Made by a program: the position numbers and the translations under genes. Of a stretch of DNA of 64,000 nucleotides, positions 34,911 to 43,977 are shown piece by piece. How positions within the stretch are numbered: position 1 is the first letter of the stretch; each line of letters begins with the position of its first letter. The stretch comes from an uncultured Oscillospiraceae bacterium. GTDB lineage: Bacteria; Bacillota; Clostridia; Oscillospirales; Oscillospiraceae. The notes beneath the pieces are model-generated. The model ran no database searches and was not told the DNA's origin. It saw nothing but the letters and a program-made list of their open reading frames with translations. The DNA is taken from assembly GCA_910587395.1 (NCBI GenBank), contig CAJULJ010000008.1:9187-73186 (forward strand), written 5' to 3'.

Positions 34911-36107
34911 GTGTTGAAAATCGGCATTTACGGCGGCAGCTTCAATCCTCCCCATCTGGGACATCTGGCGGCGGCCAGGGCGGCGGCGGCCGCGCTGGAG
35001 CTGGACAGGCTGGTGTTCATCCCGGCGGGGGTCCCTCCCCACAAGGACCTAGCCCCCGGCAGTCCCACCCGCGCCCAACGGCTGGAAATGACGCGCATCG
35101 CCGCGGACCAGCTGCTCATGCCCACCGTCACCGAGGTGTGGGACACCGAGCTGCACCGGGAGGGCAAGAGCTACACCGCCGACACCTTGGAGGAGGCCGC
35201 CCAGCGCTGGCCGGGAGACGAGCTGTGGCTGCTGATGGGAACGGACATGTTCCTCACCCTCCACCACTGGGCGGAGCCGGAAAAGATTCTGTCCCTGGCG
35301 GGGGTGTGCGCCTTCGGCCGGACCGAACAGGACAGCGAGGAGGTTTTCGCCCCCCAGCGGGATCATCTCAGCCGGACCTACAACGCAAAGACCGCCACTA
35401 TCTCTATTCCCGATTTGGTGGACGTGTCCTCCACCCGGCTGCGGGAGCTGCTGCGCCAGGGAAAAGGCCGGGAATTTTTACCGCAAGCGGTGTACGGTTA
35501 CATTTTACGGGAAAAACTATATGAGACCCACGCCGATTTGAAGCGCCTGAGCATGGAGGACCTGCGGTGCGTGTCCTACTCCATGGTGTACGCCAAGCGG
35601 CTGGCCCACATCAAGGGCTGCGAGGAGGAGGCGGCCCGGCTCGCAAACCGCTGGGGCGCCGACGAGACGCGGATGCGTCAGGCCGCCATTCTTCACGACT
35701 GCACCAAATATTTCAGCGTTCAGGAGCATTTGGACATCTGTGAAGCATACGGCGTGGAACTGTGCGCCCTGGAACGGGAAACCGACAAGCTCCTCCACGC
35801 CAAAAGCGGCGCGGCCCTGGCCAAGCACATATTCGGGATGGACGACGGCATTTACAACGCCATCCTCTACCACACCACCGCCCGGGCCGGCATGAGCCTG
35901 GAGGAAAAGCTGCTGTACATCGCCGACTATATGGAGCCCTGCCGGGCGTTCCCCGAGGTGGGCGAGCTGCGCCGTCTGGCGTATACTGATTTGGACGCCG
36001 CGGTGGGCATGGGAACCTCTCTGTCCATCCAGGAAATGCTCCAGCGGGATAAGGAGCTGCACCACGACACCAAAGAAGCCTTTGAATATTATGGGAAGGA
36101 AATCTGA
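34911..36107 (+). CDS. nadD: NadD-YqeK fusion: nicotinate-nucleotide adenylyltransferase + HD-domain Ap4A hydrolase
   Basis: About 398 residues. Residues 1-200 are NadD (NaMN + ATP to NaAD): YGGSFNPPHLGHL, LMGTDMFLTLHHW, ISIPDLVDVSSTRLRELL. Residues 205-398 are a YqeK-type HD domain: YAKRLAHIKG, AAILHDCTKYF (HD motif), ILYHTTA, EKLLYIADYMEP. YqeK enzymes split Ap4A symmetrically into ADP. In most Firmicutes these are two adjacent genes; here one frame runs through with no stop. The start is GTG 34911 or TTG 34914 after GAGAGGGTGG; TTG would give the common MKIGIYGG. Followed by lcp and rsfS, the usual order. Confidence 0.93.
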   Translation: MLKIGIYGGSFNPPHLGHLAAARAAAAALELDRLVFIPAGVPPHKDLAPGSPTRAQRLEMTRIAADQLLMPTVTEVWDTELHREGKSYTADTLEEAAQRWPGDELWLLMGTDMFLTLHHWAEPEKILSLAGVCAFGRTEQDSEEVFAPQRDHLSRTYNAKTATISIPDLVDVSSTRLRELLRQGKGREFLPQAVYGYILREKLYETHADLKRLSMEDLRCVSYSMVYAKRLAHIKGCEEEAARLANRWGADETRMRQAAILHDCTKYFSVQEHLDICEAYGVELCALERETDKLLHAKSGAALAKHIFGMDDGIYNAILYHTTARAGMSLEEKLLYIADYMEPCRAFPEVGELRRLAYTDLDAAVGMGTSLSIQEMLQRDKELHHDTKEAFEYYGKEI

Positions 36108-36109
36108 GC

Positions 36110-37579
36110 ATGAGCGACCAGTCCAGAAAAATAAATGACGAAACGCATGGCGGCGAAGGGCCGGGAAAGCGGCTGAAAAAAAAGACAAAGCCTGTCTTGA
36201 CCCCCGCCCAGGCCCAGAAACGCAAAGAGAGAATCATCATGATCGTGATGATCGTCGCGGCGGTCATCATGGTCACTGCGGCGGCGGTGGTGCTGCTCTA
36301 CCGCCGCTGGGTGCAAAAGCCGGAGCTGCCCCCAAGCCCCGATCAGTCCACCGCCCCAACGGAGTCCGGCAGCCCCAACGCGGACCCCAGCGCCGAGCCC
36401 ACGCTGGATTTCGACGCCGTCCAGCCCAAGGTCAGCGGAGCGCGCAAGAGCAAGGACATCTACACCTTCCTGATCTTTGGCTCCGACGTGGCCTCCGGGC
36501 TCACCGACACCATTATGGTGGGCACCTATGACATCACCAACCAGCAGGCTACCGTCATGTCCATCCCAAGGGATACCCTGATAAACGTCAGAAGCTCCTA
36601 CAAAAACATCAATGGCGTATATAACATGAATGGCAAGGGGGAAAAGGGCGTCGCCGCGCTGAAGCAGGAGGTGTCCGAGCTGGTGGGCTTCACCCCCGAC
36701 TATTACGTCATGATCGACTGGGAACTGGTGGGCGAGATGGTGGAGGCCATCGGCGGCGTATGGTACGACATCCCCTACCATATGGACTATGACGACCCCT
36801 ATCAGGACCTCCACATCCACTTTGACCCGGGCAACCAATTCCTGAACGGCGAGGATGCCATGAAGGTGGTGCGGTGGCGGGAAAACAATAAGTGGAGCCC
36901 CTACTATGGCGAGGGCGGCGGCAGCGATATCAACCGCCTGAGCAATCAGCAGAACTTTTTAAAGGCGGTGCTCAAGCAGACCCTCCAGATCAAGAACGTC
37001 ACCCGCATCGGCCAGCTGGCCGAGCTGTTCGGCAACCGGGTGGAGAGCGATTTGTCGGTGGAGAACATTTTCTGGTTCGCCCAGGAGGCCATCATCGGCG
37101 GGCTCCAGGTGAGCGATGTCAATTTCTGCACCATGCCCCACGTCGGCGTGTACCAGGGCAGATATAAATGGCGGGTGTATCCCAGCCAGAACGAATTGCT
37201 GAAACTCATCAACGCGGGACTCAATCCCTTTGTGGAGCAGGTGACCATCCGGCAGCTGGATTTGATCCGGGTGAGCACCGACGGAGACACGCTGTCGTCC
37301 AGCACCGGGCGGCTGGCCGACCCCAGCGCGGCGATCCCCCCAGTGCGGGAAACCGACACGCCGGAGGAGAGCGACCCTGTTGAGAGCGGCAAACCCACGG
37401 AAAGCGGAGCCCCCCAGGGGAGCGCTCCCGTGTCCAGCGAACCGCCCCCCGCTCAGAGCGGTGAGCCGCCCGTTCAAAGCCAGCCCGCGGCTTCTGATCC
37501 GCCCGCGGCGCCCACGGGCGGCGACCCCGCGCTGTCCGGAGGACCCGACAACGGAGACTGGGGAGACACCCCGGATTAA
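36110..37579 (+). CDS. LytR-CpsA-Psr family glycopolymer ligase
   Basis: 489 residues. Short basic cytoplasmic N-terminus, one membrane helix (about 43-64, IIMIVMIVAAVIMVTAAAVVLL), Pro/Ser spacer, then the LCP domain (about 115-340): FGSDVASGLTDTIMV, SIPRDTLI, NGVYNMNG, INRLSNQQNF. A Pro/Ser/Glu-rich tail of about 100 residues is low complexity. LCP proteins transfer teichoic acid-like polymers from undecaprenyl carriers to peptidoglycan. It starts 2 nt after the NadD-YqeK stop and precedes rsfS. tagO and mnaA 1.5 kb further could make the polymer linkage unit. Confidence 0.92.
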   Translation: MSDQSRKINDETHGGEGPGKRLKKKTKPVLTPAQAQKRKERIIMIVMIVAAVIMVTAAAVVLLYRRWVQKPELPPSPDQSTAPTESGSPNADPSAEPTLDFDAVQPKVSGARKSKDIYTFLIFGSDVASGLTDTIMVGTYDITNQQATVMSIPRDTLINVRSSYKNINGVYNMNGKGEKGVAALKQEVSELVGFTPDYYVMIDWELVGEMVEAIGGVWYDIPYHMDYDDPYQDLHIHFDPGNQFLNGEDAMKVVRWRENNKWSPYYGEGGGSDINRLSNQQNFLKAVLKQTLQIKNVTRIGQLAELFGNRVESDLSVENIFWFAQEAIIGGLQVSDVNFCTMPHVGVYQGRYKWRVYPSQNELLKLINAGLNPFVEQVTIRQLDLIRVSTDGDTLSSSTGRLADPSAAIPPVRETDTPEESDPVESGKPTESGAPQGSAPVSSEPPPAQSGEPPVQSQPAASDPPAAPTGGDPALSGGPDNGDWGDTPD

Positions 37580-37603
37580 CCAACCAGAAAAGGAGAGAGC
37601 TTT

Positions 37604-37972
37604 ATGCTGAGCGAAAAGGAAATGATCGCCATCGCCGTCAAGGCCCTGGACGATAAGAAGGGCAAGGATATCAAGGTACTCCACACCACCGACCAGACCA
37701 CCCTGGCGGACTACTTCATCATCTGCAACGGCGCCTCCAACACCCAGGTGCGGGCCCTGGCCGACGCGGTGGAGGAGGCCATGTCCAAAGCCGGCGAGGA
37801 GCCCCACCATATCGAGGGGCACCGGGGCGGCCTTTGGACGCTGATGGACTACTCCAGCGTGGTAGTCCACGTGTTCACCGAGGAGGGCCGGGAGTTCTAC
37901 GGCCTGGAGCACCTGTGGTCGGACGCCGACCCGGTGGATATCACCGAGTATCTGACGGCGCAAGCCGAGTGA
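37604..37972 (+). CDS. rsfS: Ribosomal silencing factor RsfS
   Basis: 122 residues. RsfS binds uL14 on the 50S subunit and blocks subunit joining under nutrient limitation. Family features: DDKKGKDIKVL, TLADYFIICNGASNTQVRALAD, GLWTLMDYSSVVVHVF, YGLEHLW. RBS AAAGGAGAG is 8-10 nt upstream. Follows lcp, as in other Clostridia. Confidence 0.96.
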   Translation: MLSEKEMIAIAVKALDDKKGKDIKVLHTTDQTTLADYFIICNGASNTQVRALADAVEEAMSKAGEEPHHIEGHRGGLWTLMDYSSVVVHVFTEEGREFYGLEHLWSDADPVDITEYLTAQAE

Positions 37973-37985
37973 GGGCGTGACGGCG

Positions 37986-38990
37986 ATGGAGAATAACAAC
38001 AATAAAAAAGTGATGCTCTCCGGCATCCAGCCCAGCGGCGAGCTGCATATCGGCAACTATCTGGGGCCGCTGCGCCATTGGCCGGAGATGATCGACGAGT
38101 TCGACTGCTACTTCTTCCTGGCCGACCTGCACACCATCACCGTGCGGCAGGACCCCGCCCAGCTGCGCAAGCGGGTGCTCACCCTCATTGCCCAATACAT
38201 CGCCTGCGGGCTGGACCCGGAGAAGTGCGTGCTGTTCATCCAGTCCCACGTCCCCGCCCACAGCCAGCTTGCCTGGGTGCTGGACTGCTATGCCATGTTC
38301 GGCGAGCTGTCCCGCATGACCCAGTTCAAGGACAAGTCCGCCAAGAACGCGGACAACATCAACGCGGGGCTGTTCACCTACCCGGTGCTGATGGCGGCGG
38401 ACATCCTGCTCTATCAGCCGGATTTCGTGCCGGTGGGCGAGGACCAGAAGCAGCACGTGGAGATCTGCCGGGACATCGCCAACCGCTTCAACGGCGTATA
38501 CGGCGACGTGTTCAAGGTGCCCGAGCCCTACATCGCCAAGGTGGGCGCCCGCATCATGAGCCTCAGCGCCCCGGAGAGCAAAATGAGCAAATCCCAGCCC
38601 GAGGGCTGTGTGTTCCTCATGGAGAAGCCGGAGGATATCATGCGCAAATTCAAGCGGGCGGTCACCGACAGCGACACCGAGCGGTGCGTGCGCCGCGCCC
38701 CGGAAAAGCCCGGCGTGTCCAACCTGATCCAGATCTACGCCGCCGCCACGGGCAAGAGCTACGAGGATATTGAGTCCGAATTCGACGGCATGGGCTACGG
38801 CAAGTTCAAGCCCGCCGTGGGCGAGGCCGTGGTGGAGACCCTGCGCCCCATCCAGGAGGAGACCGAGCGGCTGCTGGCCGACAAGGCGTATCTGGAGGGG
38901 GTCTACCGGGCCGGGGCGGAGCAGGCGGAATATATCGCCAGCAAGACCCTGCGCAAGGTATACAAAAAGGTGGGCTTCCTGCCCAGGTAA
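37986..38990 (+). CDS. trpS: Tryptophanyl-tRNA synthetase
   Basis: 334 residues. Class I synthetase: GIQPSGELHIGNYLG (HIGH-like HIGN), FLADLHT, MAADILLYQPDFVPVGEDQKQH, and KMSKS in ESKMSKSQPEG. ATG 37986 has GAGGG about 9-10 nt upstream; the GTG at 37977 is too close to it. There is no T-box leader; the gene follows rsfS after 13 nt and is likely read in the same transcript. Confidence 0.97.
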   Translation: MENNNNKKVMLSGIQPSGELHIGNYLGPLRHWPEMIDEFDCYFFLADLHTITVRQDPAQLRKRVLTLIAQYIACGLDPEKCVLFIQSHVPAHSQLAWVLDCYAMFGELSRMTQFKDKSAKNADNINAGLFTYPVLMAADILLYQPDFVPVGEDQKQHVEICRDIANRFNGVYGDVFKVPEPYIAKVGARIMSLSAPESKMSKSQPEGCVFLMEKPEDIMRKFKRAVTDSDTERCVRRAPEKPGVSNLIQIYAAATGKSYEDIESEFDGMGYGKFKPAVGEAVVETLRPIQEETERLLADKAYLEGVYRAGAEQAEYIASKTLRKVYKKVGFLPR

Positions 38991-39064
38991 AGAGAAAACG
39001 CGCCGCGCGCGGGGAAACGGCCGGCTGATCCAAGCTCAGCGGGCCGAAAAGGAGCGGAATTCAC

Positions 39065-40189
39065 TTGAACGATTTTAGAACTGTCCTGGCGTCCCAGGAT
39101 ATCTGGTACGTATTGCTGGCGCTGCTGCTGGCGGCGCTGGTGTCCTTCGCCTGTACGCCCCTGGTGAAGGTGCTGTCGGTGAAGATGGGGGCGGTGGACG
39201 TGCCCAAGGATAACCGCCGGATGCACGACCACCCCATTCCCCGGATGGGTGGGCTGGCCATTTTCTTCGGTTTCCTGTTTGCCATCCTGCTGTTCGTTCC
39301 CCTGGACACTCCCAAGAAGGGGATGCTGCTGGGGGCGGTTATCATCGTCATCCTGGGTATCTTCGACGACATCAACGCCCTGTCCGCCAAGCTGAAATTT
39401 GTGGTGCAGATCACCGCCGCCCTCATCGCCGTGATGGCGGGCAACCGCATCGACGTGCTGTCCAACCCCAACATCTTCAGCCCCAACCCGGTGTGGGAGC
39501 TGGGCTGGCTTGCCTACCCCGTTACGGTGATCTGGATTGTGGCCATCACCAACGCCGTCAACCTGATCGACGGACTGGATGGGCTGGCCTGCGGTGTGTC
39601 CACCATCAGCGCGGCCACCATGCTGGTCATCGCGCTGCTGGTCAGCGAGCCGGACGTGGCCGTCATGATGGCGGCGCTGGCGGGGGCGTGCATCGGCTTT
39701 CTGCCCTACAACTTCAACCCGGCCAAGATTTTTATGGGGGACACCGGCTCCACGTTCCTGGGCTTTGTGATGGCCACAGTGTCGGTAAATGGGATGTTCA
39801 AGCAGTACCCCATCATCTCCTTTGTGGTGCCCTTCCTCATGCTGGGTCTGCCCATCTTCGACGTGTGCTTCGCGGTGGTGCGCCGGGTGTCCCACGGGCA
39901 GAACCCCATGGCGCCCGACCGGGGGCATGTCCACCACCGGCTCATCGACATGGGCTTTTCCCAGAAGCAGGCGGTGGGGGTGCTGTACGTCATCTCCGCC
40001 ATTCTGGGCCTGTCCGCCGTGGTGCTGGCGGCCAGCGGCGCGGTGAAGGCCATGGTGTTCCTGCTGGCCATGGCGGCGGCAACGGTGATCGCCTGGCGGG
40101 TATTCCTGTCCAATCCCGGCCACGAGAAACCGGAGGATGAGGCAAACCAGCCCGCCGAGACAGAAAAGGGAGAGGACGAGCATGGATAA
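39065..40189 (+). CDS. tagO: Undecaprenyl-phosphate GlcNAc-1-phosphate transferase (TagO/WecA type)
   Basis: 374 residues, about ten membrane helices. Transfers GlcNAc-1-P from UDP-GlcNAc to undecaprenyl phosphate, the first step of wall teichoic acid or related polymer synthesis. Motifs: KMGAVDVPKDNRRMH, GIFDDINALSAKLKF, AVNLIDGLDGLA, NFNPAKIFMGDTGS, RGHVHHRLIDMGFS. The start is TTG 39065 with AAAGGAG 10 nt upstream. The polar C-terminal ~20 residues overlap the mnaA start by 8 nt. Confidence 0.94.
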   Translation: MNDFRTVLASQDIWYVLLALLLAALVSFACTPLVKVLSVKMGAVDVPKDNRRMHDHPIPRMGGLAIFFGFLFAILLFVPLDTPKKGMLLGAVIIVILGIFDDINALSAKLKFVVQITAALIAVMAGNRIDVLSNPNIFSPNPVWELGWLAYPVTVIWIVAITNAVNLIDGLDGLACGVSTISAATMLVIALLVSEPDVAVMMAALAGACIGFLPYNFNPAKIFMGDTGSTFLGFVMATVSVNGMFKQYPIISFVVPFLMLGLPIFDVCFAVVRRVSHGQNPMAPDRGHVHHRLIDMGFSQKQAVGVLYVISAILGLSAVVLAASGAVKAMVFLLAMAAATVIAWRVFLSNPGHEKPEDEANQPAETEKGEDEHG

Positions 40190-41333
40190 GCTGAAGGTCA
40201 TGACCATTTTCGGCACCCGCCCGGAGGCCATCAAGATGGCTCCTCTGGTAAAGGAGCTGGAGAGTCGCCTGGAATTCGAGAGCTGCTGCTGCGTCACCGC
40301 CCAGCACCGGCAGATGCTGGACACGGTGCTGGACATTTTCAAGATCACCCCTGAGTTTGATCTGGACATCATGGAGTCCAGCCAGACCCTGTCCACCATC
40401 ACCTCCAAGTGTCTTTTGGGGCTGGAGGGGGTGTTCCAGCAGGTGCGGCCCGACCTGGTGCTGGTTCATGGGGACACCTCCACTACCTTCGCCGGGGCGC
40501 TGGCGGCCTTTTACCAGCAGATTGCCATCGGCCACGTGGAGGCCGGCCTACGCACGGGAGACAAGTATTCCCCCTTCCCGGAGGAGATGAACCGCTCCAT
40601 GGTGGGGCGGCTGGCGGACCTGCACTTCTGCCCCACGGAGGCTAACCGCCGCAACTTGGCGGCGGAGGGCATCGCCCGGGGCGTGTTCGTCACCGGAAAC
40701 ACGGTGATCGACGCGCTGGGCACCACGGTGCGCAATGATTTCAAATTTACCACCGAGACCCTGAACCGGCTGGACTACAAAGGCAAAAAGGTGATCGTGG
40801 TCACCTGCCACCGCCGGGAAAACTACGGCGAACCCATGGAGCAGATCATGACTGCCCTGCGGCGGCTGGCCCTGGCCTATGAGGACCAGGTGGAGCTGAT
40901 TTACCCGGTGCACCTGTCCCCGATGGTGCAGAAGGCGGCCCACGGACAGCTGGACGGGCTGGACAACGTCCACCTCATTGAACCGCTGACCGCCGACGAA
41001 ATGCACAACCTGATGGCCCGCAGCTACATGGTGATGACCGACTCCGGCGGCTTGCAGGAGGAGGCTCCCGCCCTGGGCAAGCCTGTGCTTGTCCTGCGCC
41101 GGGAGACGGAGAGGCCCGAGGCCGTGGCGGCGGGAACGGTGCGCATCGCGGGCACCAAGGGGGCGGACATCTTCGCCATGGCGGCGGACCTCATTGACTC
41201 GCCCGCGGCCTACGCGGTAATGGCCCACGCCGTCAACCCCTACGGGGACGGCAAAGCCTGCCGCCGTATCGCCGACGGCATTTTGTATCACTTCGGCCGG
41301 ACCGATCGGCCGCCCGAGCCCTTCAAAAGCTGA
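40182..41333 (+). CDS. mnaA: UDP-N-acetylglucosamine 2-epimerase (non-hydrolysing)
   Basis: 383 residues. Interconverts UDP-GlcNAc and UDP-ManNAc. Motifs: GTRPEAIKMAPL, VTAQHRQMLD, VLVHGDTSTTF, HVEAGLRTGD, TCHRRENYG, SGGLQEEAPALGKPVLVLR. ATG 40182 has GAGAGGA about 6 nt upstream; a longer frame overlapping tagO is rejected. Coupled to tagO by overlap, consistent with synthesis of a ManNAc-GlcNAc linkage unit. Downstream (41334-41494) lie GC-rich hairpins such as GCGGCC/GGCCGC at 41354-41369 but no clear T-run. Confidence 0.95.
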   Translation: MDKLKVMTIFGTRPEAIKMAPLVKELESRLEFESCCCVTAQHRQMLDTVLDIFKITPEFDLDIMESSQTLSTITSKCLLGLEGVFQQVRPDLVLVHGDTSTTFAGALAAFYQQIAIGHVEAGLRTGDKYSPFPEEMNRSMVGRLADLHFCPTEANRRNLAAEGIARGVFVTGNTVIDALGTTVRNDFKFTTETLNRLDYKGKKVIVVTCHRRENYGEPMEQIMTALRRLALAYEDQVELIYPVHLSPMVQKAAHGQLDGLDNVHLIEPLTADEMHNLMARSYMVMTDSGGLQEEAPALGKPVLVLRRETERPEAVAAGTVRIAGTKGADIFAMAADLIDSPAAYAVMAHAVNPYGDGKACRRIADGILYHFGRTDRPPEPFKS

Positions 41334-41494
41334 ACAGGGCCGTATGGCCCCAAGCGGCCTTCCGGCCGCCGCAGCCGGTGGTACGTAAATTCGAAGCGAA
41401 GGGTCGAATCGCGCAGGGCGGATTTATTTCACCCGAGCGCTAAAATTATAAAGGGGTCCCGGCAAAGCCGGCGGCTTTGTTGGGGGGAATGGGC

Positions 41495-42256
41495 GTGGAG
41501 GACAAAAAACGCACTGTGATGGCCGTTGTCATCATTGCAGTGGTGCTGGCGGCGGTGCTGTACAGCTTTTGCCTCAACTTGTTCAGCCCCACCCCGCATG
41601 TGGTTCTCCCCGATCCCAACGCCTCTCAGAGTGTGGACCCGGTGGGAGCGGAGAGCGGCCAGCCGGTAGGAGTGGTGGTGGAGGTCACCCCCCAAACGGT
41701 GCAGAGCCTCATCGCCTCCCTGGAACGGTACGAAAGCTACCGCCGCACAGTGGAGGTGGAGTATTTTGACCAAGGGCAGTCTCTGGGAACCGTTACCGCC
41801 CAGGTGTGGGCGGACGGCGGCTGGGTGCGCTCCGACGCCACGCTCAGCTCCGGCGCGGTGGAGCACTCCATTGCGGGAGACGGCATGCTGTGGCTGTGGT
41901 ACGAAACCGGGACCAAGGTGTACTCCGGCCCGGCGGCGGAAAAGGCCGCCGACCTCAGCCAGCGGCTGCCCACTTACGAGGATGTGCTGGCCCTGGACAA
42001 ATCGGACCTCACCGCCGCCGGATATGAGGAGCGAAACGGCCAGCCCTGTGTATACGTAGAGGCAAAAACCTCCTCTGCAAACACCGAGCGTTATTGGGTT
42101 TCCGTCAGCAGCGGCTTGCTGGTGGCGGCGGAAACAGAGAAAAACGGGCAACTGGTGTACTCCATGAGCGCCCAGGACGTGGTCAGCCCCCTGGACCGGA
42201 CCGAGGGCATTTTCACCCTTCCCGACGGCGCCTCGCTGCACAAGCCGGGAGAGTAA
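41495..42256 (+). CDS. Membrane-anchored extracytoplasmic protein, unknown function
   Basis: About 253 residues. A single N-terminal membrane segment (about 6-26, RTVMAVVIIAVVLAAVLYSF) is followed by a secreted region of beta-rich character (VEVEYFDQGQSLGTVTAQVWADGG, LWLWYETGTKVYSG, YWVSVSSGLLVAAETEKNG), resembling outer-surface lipocalin- or LolA-like folds without diagnostic motifs. GTG 41495 is chosen because GGGGGGA is 6 nt upstream; the ATG at 41489 directly abuts it. It converges tail to tail, with no gap, on the next gene. Confidence 0.7.
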   Translation: MEDKKRTVMAVVIIAVVLAAVLYSFCLNLFSPTPHVVLPDPNASQSVDPVGAESGQPVGVVVEVTPQTVQSLIASLERYESYRRTVEVEYFDQGQSLGTVTAQVWADGGWVRSDATLSSGAVEHSIAGDGMLWLWYETGTKVYSGPAAEKAADLSQRLPTYEDVLALDKSDLTAAGYEERNGQPCVYVEAKTSSANTERYWVSVSSGLLVAAETEKNGQLVYSMSAQDVVSPLDRTEGIFTLPDGASLHKPGE

Positions 42257-42673
42257 TCACTCCCCCGGCTCCCCCTTTTCCTTCCCATCGTCCAGCCCCA
42301 GCAGGAGCAGCAGTCCCAAAGTGATGACCAGCTCCAGATTGTCTCCGTCCTCCAGGTAGAGAAACAGGATGATGAGCACCAACAGGATGTCCCCTGTATC
42401 GAAATGCTCCAGGGAGAAGTGCTTCATCACCCCCTCCAGCAGCTGGCCCAGGCCCCGGGTCACCTCCCCCACCAAATCGTTTTTGGAGTGGTTTATCTCC
42501 GGGGGCCGGTATTGATGATTTGCCTGGGGGCCGCTGGGCCGGTGCTGGTTGAAATTCTGCCTCTGATTGGGGCCGGGGCGCCGGCCCTGCTGGTTTGGGC
42601 CCGGATGGGCCTGGGGCTGGGGCTCCGGGTCCAGGAGGACAAAGCTATCGTCGTCCAGATAGTGGTTATACAT
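42257..42673 (-). CDS. Unassigned small protein with C-terminal hydrophobic segment
   Basis: 138 residues. The N-terminal half is low-complexity, rich in Gln/Pro/Asn (DPEPQPQAHPGPNQQGRR). The C-terminal half has a helical stretch (DLVGEVTRGLGQLLEGVMKHF) and hydrophobic segments, DILLVLIILFLYLEDGDN and LELVITLGLLLLLGL, which could span or associate with the membrane. ATG 42673 has AAGGAGG upstream and overlaps the previous gene by 8 nt. Last of three adjacent leftward genes of unknown function; I do not recognise the family. Confidence 0.7.
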   Translation of the reverse strand: MYNHYLDDDSFVLLDPEPQPQAHPGPNQQGRRPGPNQRQNFNQHRPSGPQANHQYRPPEINHSKNDLVGEVTRGLGQLLEGVMKHFSLEHFDTGDILLVLIILFLYLEDGDNLELVITLGLLLLLGLDDGKEKGEPGE

Positions 42674-43166
42674 GGCCGTCCTCCTTGCGGGCACGGAACA
42701 AATCCAGCCCCGAGCGGATCAGCCGGGACAGCTTGGCGATCTGGATCGCCTTGTCCAGCTTGGCGTACCGCTCCTCCCGCACAAAGGGACGCAGGGCAGC
42801 GAGCAGGGCCGTCCGCCGGTCGTCGTTGCCGTTGGAAAACTGTCCGATGAGGCTGGCCGCGGCGGACAGCGTCCCCGTGTCCAGGCTGCCCAGGGCGCCC
42901 AGCATCCCCCCCAGCCCGCCTGCCGCGGAAAGCGGAGACGGCGTGGGCTGAGGCTGAGACGCATCCCCGGTTTGAGGCGGCGCGTCCTGGGCGGACGCCC
43001 GGTCCGCCTCCTGGCTCTGCTCCTGGGACTGGCCTTGGGCCTGATTCTGATCCTGACCACTGCCTCCCGCCCCGCCCAGGTTCAGGGACTGGGCCAGGGA
43101 CATGATCTGCGACATGGCCTGGGGATTGCCCAGGATGTTTTCCAGTTTTTCTTCCAGCTCGCTCAT
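42666..43166 (-). CDS. Unassigned Gln/Ala-rich protein
   Basis: 166 residues. Starts MSELEEKLENILGNPQAMSQIMSLA, a helical segment also typical of small clostridial proteins that precede Gln-rich linkers; a Gln/Ser/Gly-rich region follows (about 30-85), then a helical C-terminus (DDRRTALLAALRPFVREERYAKLDKAIQIAKLSRLI). Function unknown. It overlaps the next gene, and 33 nt separate it from the previous one, so the trio is an operon. Confidence 0.7.
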   Translation of the reverse strand: MSELEEKLENILGNPQAMSQIMSLAQSLNLGGAGGSGQDQNQAQGQSQEQSQEADRASAQDAPPQTGDASQPQPTPSPLSAAGGLGGMLGALGSLDTGTLSAAASLIGQFSNGNDDRRTALLAALRPFVREERYAKLDKAIQIAKLSRLIRSGLDLFRARKEDGHV

Positions 43167-43199
43167 GGGCTCCCCCCTTCCGGCACGGTGTGGTCCGGT

Positions 43200-43460
43200 T
43201 TACTTAAAGTTATCCTTCATTTTCTGGATGAGTTTGGCCCCCTCCGGGTCGTGCATCAGCCGGCGGATGGCGTCGGCCAGCTGGGCGGTATCTCCCTTTG
43301 CGGCCCGCTGCGCCGCCGACTCCAAATCCCCGGTACTCTGGCTGAGCATGGAGAATATTTTCTGGGTCTCCGGCGCGTCCCGCAGCTTTTCCAGCTTAGA
43401 CGGGTCCTTCATCAGGCCGGCGGCCTCTTTTCCCTTCAGCAGCTCGTCAAAATTCGGCAT
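43200..43460 (-). CDS. Unassigned small helical protein
   Basis: 86 residues, predicted mostly helical, highly charged: LLKGKEAAGLMKDPSKLEKLRDAPETQKIF and a C-terminal RRLMHDPEGAKLIQKMKD. First of the leftward trio. The helical region with DPS/DPE turns resembles the MSQIM region of the neighbour, suggesting a related architecture. The upstream divergent gap is short (44 nt) and carries a TATACT-like -10. Confidence 0.7.
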   Translation of the reverse strand: MPNFDELLKGKEAAGLMKDPSKLEKLRDAPETQKIFSMLSQSTGDLESAAQRAAKGDTAQLADAIRRLMHDPEGAKLIQKMKDNFK

Positions 43461-43504
43461 AGGTAATCCCTCCGTTCACTTTCAGTATATGTTCGGAAGG
43501 AGGA

Positions 43505-43975
43505 ATGGTGAACAATATGAAGATTTTAGTGTTCTCAGATTCTCACGGCCGTCTGGGTCCCATGGTGGACGCCATCGAGCAGGAGCGGCCCCAGCGGGTA
43601 TTCTTCCTGGGCGACAACTATCGGGACGGTCAGGCCCTGATGGATGCCTACCCCGGCCTGCCCATGGAGCTGGTGCGGGGCAACTGCGACTGGGACAAGG
43701 CCCCGGACGAGCTGATCGTGGAAGCGGGCGGCGTAAAGTTCCTGCTGGCCCACGGCCACCGCTACGGCGTGAAGAGCGGTACGGACCAGCTGGCCCGGTC
43801 GGCAAAAGACAAGGGCGTGGACGTGGCCTGCTTCGGCCACACTCACGACGCGCTGAACATGCCCGATGGAGGCGTGTGGCTGTTCAATCCCGGCACCGCC
43901 GGAGGCATCCACAACCGGGTGGGCTACGGGATGATCGTGGTCTCCAATGGAACATTCAAGGCAGCGTTAAAATGA
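43505..43975 (+). CDS. YfcE/MJ0936-type metallophosphoesterase
   Basis: 156 residues. Calcineurin-like phosphoesterase with the metal ligands in order: FSDSHGR, LGDN, RGNCDW, LAHGHRYGV and FGHTHD. These enzymes hydrolyse phosphodiesters; the physiological substrate is not known. The start is uncertain: AAGGAGG is only 1 nt before ATG 43505, 4 nt before GTG 43508 and 13 nt before ATG 43517, the position matching most relatives. Confidence 0.9.
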   Translation: MVNNMKILVFSDSHGRLGPMVDAIEQERPQRVFFLGDNYRDGQALMDAYPGLPMELVRGNCDWDKAPDELIVEAGGVKFLLAHGHRYGVKSGTDQLARSAKDKGVDVACFGHTHDALNMPDGGVWLFNPGTAGGIHNRVGYGMIVVSNGTFKAALK

Positions 43976-43977
43976 AA

